Source: Penaeicola halotolerans
GTDB lineage: Bacteria > Bacteroidota > Bacteroidia > Cytophagales > Cyclobacteriaceae
Length of the DNA: 64,000 nucleotides
Reading direction: 5' to 3'
NCBI RefSeq assembly: GCF_016464625.1
Contig: NZ_JAEAGO010000001.1
Span: 682,001-746,000, forward strand
Below are positions 8,664 to 16,689 of this stretch, piece by piece; positions within the stretch are counted from its first letter, which is position 1; each line of letters opens with the position of its first letter. Made by a program: the position numbers and the translations under genes. The notes beneath the pieces are model-generated. The model did not search any database. It saw nothing but the letters and a program-made list of their open reading frames with translations, and had not been told where the DNA came from.

Positions 8664-11600
8664 TTAATCTACTTTTTCCTCTAACTCTCTCAAATCTACT
8701 GGTACTACTCTCGAAACACCCTGCTCAATCATAGTGATCCCATAAATGATGTCCGTGCTGGCCATTGTACGTTTATTGTGCGTCACGATGATGAACTGAG
8801 ACTCATCAGCAAACTTCTGAATGATCTGGTTGAATTTGTCAATGTTAGCATCATCCAAAGGTGCATCTACCTCATCGAATATACAGAATGGGGCTGGTTT
8901 GAGTAGATAGATCGCAAAGAGGAGTGAAGTCGCAGTGAGTGTTTTCTCGCCTCCCGATAGTTGATTGATTGTCAAAGGTCTCTTACCCTTTGGCTTAGCG
9001 ATAATCTCTATGCTCGAGTCAAGTGGCTGACTAGGATCTGTTAGTCTCAAGTCGCAATCATCTTCCTCAGTAAAGAGCGAACGAAACACACGGATGAAGT
9101 TTTGTTTGATATTATCAAAAGCTTCTAAGAAAGTAGTTTTTGCTACTTCATCGATCTCAGAGATGGTATTCATCAGAGAGTTTTTGGCTGAGATCAGGTC
9201 ATCTCGCTGCTGAGAGATGAAGTCATGCCTTTCTTTGATCTCCTCATATGCTTCCATCGCCATAGGGTTGATAGGACCGATTTTTTCGATCTTATCACGC
9301 ATACTGAGGACTTCCTGCTTGAGGGACTCTTCACTCTCCGTACTATCATCGGCTGCTTGTGCCGGATCATCCATGAGGGCCTCCAGATCTATATTAAACT
9401 CAACTGATAGGCGCTCTTTCACAGCACTCAGGTTGAGCTTGGCTTCATTGAGCTTATTTTGCAGTTCCATGATGATCGCATCGATGCCTTCCTTACTCTT
9501 TTGGAATTCACGGATTTGTTTTTCTAAAATGTCAATCTCTCCACGAGCGGCATAGTAGTCTTTTTCCACTTCATTTACACCGGCTTCTATGCTTTCCTTT
9601 TCATCATAAAGCGCGATCAGCTCATCGTCTTTGACTTCATTATTATCAATGAGGTGCTTAATTTCACTATCCGTCTGCTGTAGTTCAAGTTGAGATTTTT
9701 CTATGCGTTCTTTGCTACTTTCGTAAGCACTTTGTTTGTAGGAGATCTCTTGCGTTAGGCTATTGACCTTATTGAGGTGCTGGTGGTATTTGATGTTTTC
9801 TTGGTTGAAAGCATTAGACTTCACCGTGAGTTTGTCGCTTTCTTCTTGAAGTCTTTCATTTTGCTCGAACATCTGCTCTTCGAGAGCAGCATATTCCGCT
9901 TGCTCATTGGCCAGTCTAGGTTGTAATTCTTCCAACGCTGCAGTGAGCTCCTCGATACGAGTGAGCATATCTTCTCTCTTGTTGGCATTGGAAGTTAGCA
10001 TATGTGCAAGCTGTTCCTTCTTGGTTTTGACTGACACATAGTCTTGGTTGATCATATTGATCTCTTCCTGAAGCGACTCTATAGCAGGGCGGAAGTTATT
10101 TTCTTTGAGCTTAGAAAGTTCAGCTTGTTTTTCCTCTAAGCTAGTTTTGATTTGAGAGATACGTTTATTCAGTTCCTTGATCTCTTTTTCAAGCTTTTCT
10201 AGATTTTTAGCGCGGCCGATTCTTTTTCCTTCAAAAAGCCCAACAGATCCACCTGATAAACTAAATTGACGTTTAGTAAACTTACCACTTTGAGTAATAA
10301 AGATGCTCTCAGAATCATTAGGGATATCCTTAAAATCCCCAGATACGATGTAAACTTTATCTAAAATAAAGCTGATAAGCTTAGTGTATTTTGATTCAAA
10401 CTCTATGATCTCGGTAGCTGGGATAGCCTGTTCATACAGTTTAGATGGGCTAGGGTGGAAGCTTTCAAACTTATCTAGGATAAAGAAATTAGCTTTCCCT
10501 CTAGCAGCATCACTAAGTAAGTTGACTGCCGTGTAAGCTTGTTCCTGAGTGTCCACTACATAGTAGTTCATGTATGGCTCTAGGAAGTTTTCTACAGTGA
10601 CACGATACTTCTCCTCAGTAGTGAGGATATCCGAAAGCAAAGGAGCATTCTTAGCCCAATCAGAGTTCTTTTTGAGAAATTTGATTGCCTCAGGAAAGCC
10701 TTCGAGGTTTTCCACCAATGACTTAGTGAGGCTAAACTCATTTTGCTTAGCATCAAGTTTACGACTGCTTTGCGTGAGTTCTTCCTTGATGAGATCTATG
10801 GTACGATTGACTTCTTCGGTTCTTTGAAGGAGGACAGCCTCTTTTGATTTAAGCTGTTGCAGCGCATCTTCTTTTTCAGCTAGCTGGGCACCTACTTCCT
10901 GCATTTTGTCTTCAAATCCCGCCAGGGTCGCTGTCTGCTCACTGTCATCAGAGGTAGTTTTTTCCAACTCCTGCTTGAATGTAGACAATTGAATCTGCTT
11001 GATCTCAATGTCTTTTTTGAGTTGATAGACAGTATCTTTTAATCGGTTATAATCTCTATTATTGATATTCACACGCTCTTGAAGGCTCGCATGTTGTTGC
11101 TTTTGCTCTTCATATTCAGCTTTTAGCTGGTCGACTAGTGCTTCATTTTCTAAGAGTTGTTTTTCAGCGCTTGCTTTCTCTTGCTCAAGGCTAGAAATAC
11201 TAAAAGCCGCACGTTCATTACTTTTCTTATCTAGGTCTATTTGTTCTCTGAGTTTAGCAGAGCGATCTTCTAAGAAGCGAAGTCTTTCATTTTTGATCTT
11301 CTTTTCACTCTCAAAAGTTCGAATTTTATGTACATGCTCATTGAGCGTTTTCTGTCTGGAGGATAGCAGTTTTTCTTGATTGATCAGTCCAGCCTTAGCT
11401 TCTTCAAGTCGCGCCTCAGCATTATCTATTTGGGTAGAAAGCCCTATTTTCTTATCGCTTTCAGCAGTGATCTGTTCATTCAGCGTCAAAAATGAAGCTG
11501 TATGTTTTTTGACAGTTTTCTTTGCCAGCGCGATGCTGAGAACTTTATATTGCTCCTTTAGCTGAAAATACTTCTCTGTTTGCTTGGCTTGGCGCTCGAG

Positions 11601-12212
11601 CGTTTTGAGATTTTTCTCTATCTCAAAAAGAAGGTCTTCCACACGGTCTAAATCCGCATCAGTATCCTCTAGTTTTTTGAGTGTTTCTTTTTTACGTTTT
11701 TTAAACTTAGAAATACCTGCCGCTTCTTCGAATAGATCCCTTCTAGAGCCTTCTTTGTCATTGAGCAGCTCATCGATCATCTTGAGCTCTATGATAGCAT
11801 AGCTATTTGAGGCTATACCTGTATCCATGAAGAGATTGGTGATATCTTTGAGTCTACAAGTGATGCCATTGAGCAAATACTCACTATCTCCAGAGCGGTA
11901 GTAGCGTCTAGTGATCGTCACAGTGGTGTATTCTGTAGGAAGGAGATTTTTAGTATTCTCAAAGGTTAAAGAGACCTCTGCAAGATTAGTAGGTTTACGG
12001 GTTTTAGTGCCATTGAAGATGATGTTTTCCATCTTCTCCGATCGCAGTGCTCTTGTTTTTTGCTCACCGAGTACCCAGCGGATAGCATCTACTACATTTG
12101 ACTTACCGCAGCCATTGGGACCTACTATCCCAGTGATGCCCTTGTCAAAGTTGATTACTACTTTGTCTCCAAAGCTTTTAAAACCTTTTATCTCAAGTTT
12201 GGTCAGTTGCAT
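8664..12212 (-). CDS. smc: Chromosome segregation protein SMC
   Basis: 1182 residues, the usual bacterial SMC length. The N-terminal ATPase half has the Walker A motif GPNGCGKSN near residue 30. Two long coiled coils rich in E, K and Q flank a hinge at about 505-670. The C-terminal half has the ABC signature LSGGEKTLTA (about 1083) and the Walker B region FCIFDEVDAPLDD. SMC dimers bind and extrude DNA loops to condense and segregate chromosomes, normally with ScpA and ScpB, which are not in this window. The start at 12212 opens directly with the conserved MQLTKLEIKGFKSF. Confidence 0.97.
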   Translation of the reverse strand: MQLTKLEIKGFKSFGDKVVINFDKGITGIVGPNGCGKSNVVDAIRWVLGEQKTRALRSEKMENIIFNGTKTRKPTNLAEVSLTFENTKNLLPTEYTTVTITRRYYRSGDSEYLLNGITCRLKDITNLFMDTGIASNSYAIIELKMIDELLNDKEGSRRDLFEEAAGISKFKKRKKETLKKLEDTDADLDRVEDLLFEIEKNLKTLERQAKQTEKYFQLKEQYKVLSIALAKKTVKKHTASFLTLNEQITAESDKKIGLSTQIDNAEARLEEAKAGLINQEKLLSSRQKTLNEHVHKIRTFESEKKIKNERLRFLEDRSAKLREQIDLDKKSNERAAFSISSLEQEKASAEKQLLENEALVDQLKAEYEEQKQQHASLQERVNINNRDYNRLKDTVYQLKKDIEIKQIQLSTFKQELEKTTSDDSEQTATLAGFEDKMQEVGAQLAEKEDALQQLKSKEAVLLQRTEEVNRTIDLIKEELTQSSRKLDAKQNEFSLTKSLVENLEGFPEAIKFLKKNSDWAKNAPLLSDILTTEEKYRVTVENFLEPYMNYYVVDTQEQAYTAVNLLSDAARGKANFFILDKFESFHPSPSKLYEQAIPATEIIEFESKYTKLISFILDKVYIVSGDFKDIPNDSESIFITQSGKFTKRQFSLSGGSVGLFEGKRIGRAKNLEKLEKEIKELNKRISQIKTSLEEKQAELSKLKENNFRPAIESLQEEINMINQDYVSVKTKKEQLAHMLTSNANKREDMLTRIEELTAALEELQPRLANEQAEYAALEEQMFEQNERLQEESDKLTVKSNAFNQENIKYHQHLNKVNSLTQEISYKQSAYESSKERIEKSQLELQQTDSEIKHLIDNNEVKDDELIALYDEKESIEAGVNEVEKDYYAARGEIDILEKQIREFQKSKEGIDAIIMELQNKLNEAKLNLSAVKERLSVEFNIDLEALMDDPAQAADDSTESEESLKQEVLSMRDKIEKIGPINPMAMEAYEEIKERHDFISQQRDDLISAKNSLMNTISEIDEVAKTTFLEAFDNIKQNFIRVFRSLFTEEDDCDLRLTDPSQPLDSSIEIIAKPKGKRPLTINQLSGGEKTLTATSLLFAIYLLKPAPFCIFDEVDAPLDDANIDKFNQIIQKFADESQFIIVTHNKRTMASTDIIYGITMIEQGVSRVVPVDLRELEEKVD

Positions 12213-12315
12213 GGTACTTCTTTCATCAAAACTATTCTAGCAAAATTAAAATTAATTATTAGATTTGCTAGAGTAGGATTTGGCATTTTGCTCAAGCGAA
12301 TTTTAAGACACGACT

Positions 12316-12813
12316 ATGGATTTTAACCCAGGAACGATCATTTACATTCTAGCTATGCTAGTGTACTTTATTGTGTCTGCTAATCGCAAAAAGAAAAAGC
12401 AACAAGCCAATCAATCTCCAAGATCCCAAGGTCAGCCACAGACCAGTTCTAGAAAGCCTACTTTTGAGGAATTATTAGAAGAAATCACAGGACAGAAATT
12501 TCAAAAAGAAGAGGAAGTTTATAAACCAGTCTCACAAAAAGAAGAACCTCCTGTTTTTTCATATGAAGATGAAGTAGATGAAGCGCCTGCTGAGAAATCT
12601 TACTTTACTTTTGAAGATCAGTCCTCAGACAAATTTAAGACCCTCGATGAACAAATAGTGATAGACGAGGTCAAAACGACTTCTGATCTATCCGTTAAAA
12701 AAACAGGCTTGGATATGGAAGAAGAAAATCACTACGGCAAGCTACTCAACAATCCAGGTTCTCTAAGAGATGCTATCATCCTAAAAGAGATTCTTGACCG
12801 CAAACACTTCTAG
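12316..12813 (+). CDS. Small single-pass membrane protein, unknown function
   Basis: 165 residues. One N-terminal membrane helix (about 7-22, IIYILAMLVYFIVSA) is followed by a short basic stretch (NRKKKKQQ), so the rest is probably cytoplasmic. The middle is acidic and low-complexity, with many E, D and P. The last 30 residues (NHYGKLLNNPGSLRDAIILK...) look like a conserved helical end. It is divergent from smc with about 100 bp between. I recognise no functional family; a protein-interaction or membrane-tether role is only a guess. Confidence 0.7.
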   Translation: MDFNPGTIIYILAMLVYFIVSANRKKKKQQANQSPRSQGQPQTSSRKPTFEELLEEITGQKFQKEEEVYKPVSQKEEPPVFSYEDEVDEAPAEKSYFTFEDQSSDKFKTLDEQIVIDEVKTTSDLSVKKTGLDMEEENHYGKLLNNPGSLRDAIILKEILDRKHF

Positions 12814-12935
12814 TCAGTAATCTATTTGATCTAGATTCCTCGTATCTGTATTCAGTTGCGATAATAGATTTTTATCAAAGTTTTAAACTCACTGATAAAC
12901 AATCTGTTTACGCTTTATCTCCAAACTCAGATCCG

Positions 12936-13412
12936 ATGGAAAATAACAAAACACGCAGGGAATTTCTTCAAAAAGCAGGCTCAACAGCCCTTTTTGCTGC
13001 ACTAGGTATCAGCTTTTTATCATCTTGTGGAAGCAGCATAGATGATGATGCTACTATGCCAGGTGGCATGCCGAATAATACAACAGGCATCAGAGTAGAA
13101 GGAAATATCACCAACCTAGACCTCACTCAGGCTAATCTCTCTAACCTCAAAAATCAAGGTGGCTGGCTACTCATCAGACAATCACAACTGCTAGTTGTCA
13201 ATGTAGATGGCCAGACGATTCGTGCCTTTACAAGTGTTTGTACGCACAGCGGATGTGACAATGCTTGGGCATATTCTAATAGCCAATTCATCTGCAATTG
13301 CCATGGGTCTGTTTTCAGCAATGGCGGTCAGAGACTAAGTGGCCCAGCCAATAGGGATTTACAGGAATTTTCAGTTCAAAGAAACGGAGACAATGTTGTC
13401 ATTACAAAATAG
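12936..13412 (+). CDS. Rieske [2Fe-2S] protein, Tat-exported lipoprotein
   Basis: 158 residues. The N-terminus combines a Tat-like motif (TRREFLQKAG) with a lipobox (LSSC, Cys31). The Rieske ligands are plain: CTHSGC near 101-106 and CNCHGS near 121-126, followed by the usual Gly/Pro-rich loop (RLSGPANRDL). The protein would carry a high-potential iron-sulfur cluster on the outer face of the inner membrane and take part in electron transfer. It is not next to a cytochrome b, so it is probably not the bc1-type subunit. It overlaps the YceI-like gene by 20 bp, which suggests tight co-expression. Confidence 0.88.
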   Translation: MENNKTRREFLQKAGSTALFAALGISFLSSCGSSIDDDATMPGGMPNNTTGIRVEGNITNLDLTQANLSNLKNQGGWLLIRQSQLLVVNVDGQTIRAFTSVCTHSGCDNAWAYSNSQFICNCHGSVFSNGGQRLSGPANRDLQEFSVQRNGDNVVITK

Positions 13413-13953
13413 AATACTCGCCACAGCTCTCTTGATCATCTCCATACTAAGTGTGGATACAGCGAGTGCGCAAAAATATCAAGGAGAAAAAGGTAGCGCG
13501 AAGTTCATCTCTGAAGCAGCCCTTAATTCATTTGAAGGGGTGTCTTCTGACCTCAATGGCTTAGTGGATTTGAAATCAAATTTCATAGACTTTTACTTAG
13601 ATCTTAACACGCTAGAAACTGGTATTTCCCTGAGAGATAAACATATGCGTAAAAACTATCTGGAAACAGATAAATATCCCTTTGCAGAGTTTACAGGAAA
13701 ATTTCAAACATTAAAGACACCAAGTAATACATGGCAAGAGGTGTTGGTAGTGGGGGAGTTTAAAGTCCATGGAGTGACCAAGCAGCTCAGTATCAAGGGT
13801 AGAATGAAGCAGGAGGGACAGGATTTGATTATTGAGGCTGCTTGGAAACTCAAATTGTCAGATTACAATATCGAGATTCCTAGTGTAGTCTTTTATGAAC
13901 TCAATGATGAGCAAAAGATTGAATTGAAAATGACCCTTAAACCAGCCAAATAA
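13393..13953 (+). CDS. YceI-family secreted lipid-binding-like protein
   Basis: 186 residues from the ATG at 13393. An upstream GTG (13339) lies deep inside the Rieske gene and is rejected, because the 13393 start gives a clean signal peptide ending near SASA/Q. The YceI core is visible: SAKFISEAALNSFEG, a DKHMRKNYLETDKYPFAEF block and EFKVHGVTKQLSIKGRM. YceI proteins form a lipocalin-like barrel that binds isoprenoids or similar lipids in the periplasm. The stop codon overlaps the next start as TAATG, so the Rieske, YceI and DUF5777 genes form one translationally coupled operon. Confidence 0.87.
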   Translation: MLSLQNRILATALLIISILSVDTASAQKYQGEKGSAKFISEAALNSFEGVSSDLNGLVDLKSNFIDFYLDLNTLETGISLRDKHMRKNYLETDKYPFAEFTGKFQTLKTPSNTWQEVLVVGEFKVHGVTKQLSIKGRMKQEGQDLIIEAAWKLKLSDYNIEIPSVVFYELNDEQKIELKMTLKPAK

Positions 13954-14837
13954 TGAGAAAATATTTATTATTGATAGCTATATTGAGTTTACCAATGCTT
14001 CTGATGGCGCAACTCGAAAGAAAGAAAGCAAATCCAGATGAAAAGGTGGAGCTCACTTTTGAAGCACCTAGACTGATCAATATTTTCACCGTAGAGCCTT
14101 TAGAGAAAAAGGGATTTCATTATTCGATCATGCATACATTTGGCGAGGTCAATGGTGGTTTTCAAACGCTCTTTGGTTTGGATAATGGTGCCAATGTGAG
14201 ATTTAGTTTCGAATATGGTATCTTAGATAATTGGTCAATTTTTGCTGGTAGATCGAGTTTAGATAGAGTAGTAGACTTAGGTACTAGATACCATCTGATT
14301 AGACAAACAGTAGATGGGAGAGTGCCATTGTCAGTTTCTTTTGCAGGTAGTATTGGAGCCAATACCTCCGATTATGATTTTGTGACAGAGGGACCTTATA
14401 CCTTCACTGATAGATTGAGTTATTCTGCGCAAATGATGATCGCTCGTAAGTTTTCGGATAAACTCAGCTTACAAGTCACTCCTATGTATGCGATATTCAA
14501 TAGAGTAGGGGCTGAAACACGCATTGCTTCAAATGAGACATTTTACTTCTCAACTGCTGTCATGGGTAGATACAAACTGACACCACGAACGGCACTGACT
14601 ACACAGTATGTACCAAGTTTCAATGAAGATATCCAATCAAACTTTGCCATAGGCGTAGATTTGGAAACAGGCGGGCACGTATTTCAGTTATACTTCACTA
14701 CCTCTGAAGCGCTCAATGAACCTTATCTCTTAGCAACTCAAAATGGTGATTTTTTCGCACGTGAGTACAGATTCGGATTCAATATCAATAGGATCTTTTC
14801 CTTTGACAGGAAAGCGAAAAGAGCAGCAAAACAGTAA
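13953..14837 (+). CDS. DUF5777-family outer-membrane beta-barrel protein
   Basis: 294 residues with a signal peptide (MRKYLLLIAILSLPMLLMAQ). The rest alternates polar and aromatic residues as in a small outer-membrane barrel, with blocks such as FEAPRLINIFTVEPLEKKG and FGLDNGANVRFSFEYGI typical of DUF5777. It is the last gene of the Rieske/YceI operon and starts on the shared A of the previous stop codon. The function is unknown; the operon hints at a link to periplasmic redox or quinone/lipid handling, which is an inference only. Confidence 0.75.
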   Translation: MRKYLLLIAILSLPMLLMAQLERKKANPDEKVELTFEAPRLINIFTVEPLEKKGFHYSIMHTFGEVNGGFQTLFGLDNGANVRFSFEYGILDNWSIFAGRSSLDRVVDLGTRYHLIRQTVDGRVPLSVSFAGSIGANTSDYDFVTEGPYTFTDRLSYSAQMMIARKFSDKLSLQVTPMYAIFNRVGAETRIASNETFYFSTAVMGRYKLTPRTALTTQYVPSFNEDIQSNFAIGVDLETGGHVFQLYFTTSEALNEPYLLATQNGDFFAREYRFGFNINRIFSFDRKAKRAAKQ

Positions 14838-14851
14838 AGTAGAAATAACGA

Positions 14852-14877
14852 AAAAGGTCTCCATTTGGAGACCTTTT
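14852..14877. terminator. Bidirectional hairpin terminator
   Basis: Perfect 11-bp stem AAAAGGTCTCC / GGAGACCTTTT with a 4-nt loop (ATTT) between the convergent DUF5777 and queA genes. Confidence 0.88.
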
Positions 14878-14882
14878 GTCAT

Positions 14883-15929
14883 TTATAGGATCAGCATCGC
14901 GTCACCGTAGCAGTAGAAGCGATATTTTTCTTTGATGGCTTCTTTGTAAGCTTTCATCAGTAAATCATGTCCTGCAAATGCCGCTGCCATGACCAAAGGT
15001 GTGGAGTTTGGCAAATGGAAATTGGTAATCAATGAATTACTGATTTTAAACTGATGCGGTGGAATAAAGAACTTATCTGTCCAGCCTTCACCAGCTTTAA
15101 GCATGTTGTTAGCGGTAATAGAAGTCTCTAGCGTTTTCAAGGTAGAAAGTCCCACAGCGCATACTTTCTTTTTCTCAAGTTTAGAAGCATTGACTTGATC
15201 TACCACTTTCTGCTCAATGATGTAAGCTTCAGACTCCATTTTATGCTTACTGAGATCCTCGACTTCGATATCTTTGAAAGTAGCTAAGCCTGTATGGCAA
15301 GTCACTTCTCCGATTTGAACACCTACAAGCTCTAACCTTTTCAGCAGGATTTTAGTGAAATGAAGTCCAGCAGAAGGGGCTGCCACAGCACCGACATGTT
15401 TTGAGTATACTGTTTGATAGCGCTCTCTGTCAGTCTCAGTAGAAGCTCTGTCTAGATACTCTGGTATGGGCGCATGTCCCAAGTGCTCAAGGGTATTATA
15501 CAGCTCTTCAAGTGTTCCATCATGGATAAATTTGATCGTTCTACCTCTAGTAGTGGTATTATCTTGAACCTCGGCTACAAGCTCTCCATTACCAAAGTAG
15601 AGCTTATTACTCACTCTGATTTTACGTGCTTGAGCAGTGACGATTTCCCAGATTTTATCTTCCGCACGCAACTCTCTGACCAGAAGTACCTCTACATCTT
15701 GAGAGTCACCCGTCTTTCTAGCGATCAGACGAGCAGGTCTTACTTTGGTATTGTTTAGTACCAAAGTATCCATATCTGTAAAGATGTCTGGAAGGTCTTT
15801 GAACTGCCTATGCTCAATCTCTCCAGTAGCTCTATGAAGTACCATCAGTCTAGCATCATCTCTAGAGGGAAGTGGATCTTTGGCAATTAGTTTTTGAGGA
15901 AGGTCAAACTTAAAGTCAGATAGTTTCAT
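14883..15929 (-). CDS. queA: S-adenosylmethionine:tRNA ribosyltransferase-isomerase QueA
   Basis: 348 residues, the normal QueA length. It opens MKLSDFKFDLPQKLIAKDPLPSRDDARLM, the family's standard N-terminus. Further conserved blocks are VLNNTKVRPARLIARK, VAAPSAGLHFT and the C-terminal NFHLPNSTPLVMAAAFAGHD. QueA transfers the ribosyl part of SAM to preQ1 in the anticodon wobble position of queuosine tRNAs, giving epoxyqueuosine. It is a monocistronic gene here, ending in the shared terminator with the operon opposite. Confidence 0.96.
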   Translation of the reverse strand: MKLSDFKFDLPQKLIAKDPLPSRDDARLMVLHRATGEIEHRQFKDLPDIFTDMDTLVLNNTKVRPARLIARKTGDSQDVEVLLVRELRAEDKIWEIVTAQARKIRVSNKLYFGNGELVAEVQDNTTTRGRTIKFIHDGTLEELYNTLEHLGHAPIPEYLDRASTETDRERYQTVYSKHVGAVAAPSAGLHFTKILLKRLELVGVQIGEVTCHTGLATFKDIEVEDLSKHKMESEAYIIEQKVVDQVNASKLEKKKVCAVGLSTLKTLETSITANNMLKAGEGWTDKFFIPPHQFKISNSLITNFHLPNSTPLVMAAAFAGHDLLMKAYKEAIKEKYRFYCYGDAMLIL

Positions 15930-16042
15930 TTGTGTTTTTAAAACGGAGAAAAATTTATTTTGCTAAAATAGTGTTTTGAAATAGCCTTTGTCAACTACTA
16001 TTATTTAATGCACTCTATATCAATCAATTAAATTAGTATTCA

Positions 16043-16516
16043 TCACCAAATCGCTAAAATAGCCAAGGTGATAGCCGCTAAAGCATAGCCCAACTTGAGC
16101 ATCGTGCCTGTCAAAAATCCTAGAAATGCCCCCAAAGCAGATGGCCAAGCTTGCTCTAAATTTTTTCCACTCATGAGCTCACCGATAAGGGCTCCTATGA
16201 CTGGTCCAAATATAAATCCAATCGGACCAAAGAATAGACCGACCAATAAGCCTAAAGCACAGCCATAAGTTCCCCAACGACTACCATTCATCTTTCTACT
16301 GATTTGTATCGGTAGGGTATAGTCTAAGATTGTCAAAAGCAACATGATGATTCCCATGATCCACAGCGTGGACTCACTTAAATCGTAACGCTCTGTAAAA
16401 TAAAGCAGTACAAGCGCCAAAAAACTCAAAGGAGGTCCTGGAATCAGTGGGAGCAAAGCCCCCAAAAAACCAATGACTAATAATAGCCATGCACTTACGA
16501 TAAAAAAATACTCCAT
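16043..16516 (-). CDS. DUF456 membrane protein with glycine-zipper segments
   Basis: 157 residues, nearly all hydrophobic, with about four membrane segments. It starts FFIVSAWLLLVIGFLGALLPLIPGPP, typical of DUF456, and has two Gly-rich helices (LGLLVGLFFGPIGFIFGPVIGALIG and SALGAFLGFLTGTML). Such proteins sit in the inner membrane and their role is not known. It is about 110 bp from queA on the same strand, possibly in the same transcript, but no link in function is evident. Confidence 0.82.
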   Translation of the reverse strand: MEYFFIVSAWLLLVIGFLGALLPLIPGPPLSFLALVLLYFTERYDLSESTLWIMGIIMLLLTILDYTLPIQISRKMNGSRWGTYGCALGLLVGLFFGPIGFIFGPVIGALIGELMSGKNLEQAWPSALGAFLGFLTGTMLKLGYALAAITLAILAIW

Positions 16517-16689
16517 GCCGGATCTTTAGATTTTGAGATAAAGGTATCAGAAAATTTAAAATGGAGACAAATTTTAATGGCTTCTTTTCGCCACTTATCA
16601 GGGTTTATATGCAATCATCACAAAAGATCACATCATCTCATAAAATAGTGTCGATAGACTTAAACCTTCAGTGACATTTGCAGTCTAAG

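Noticed and set aside
9217-12240. Several plus-strand frames opposite smc
   Set aside because: Low-complexity Ser/Leu-rich shadows of the coiled-coil coding sequence.
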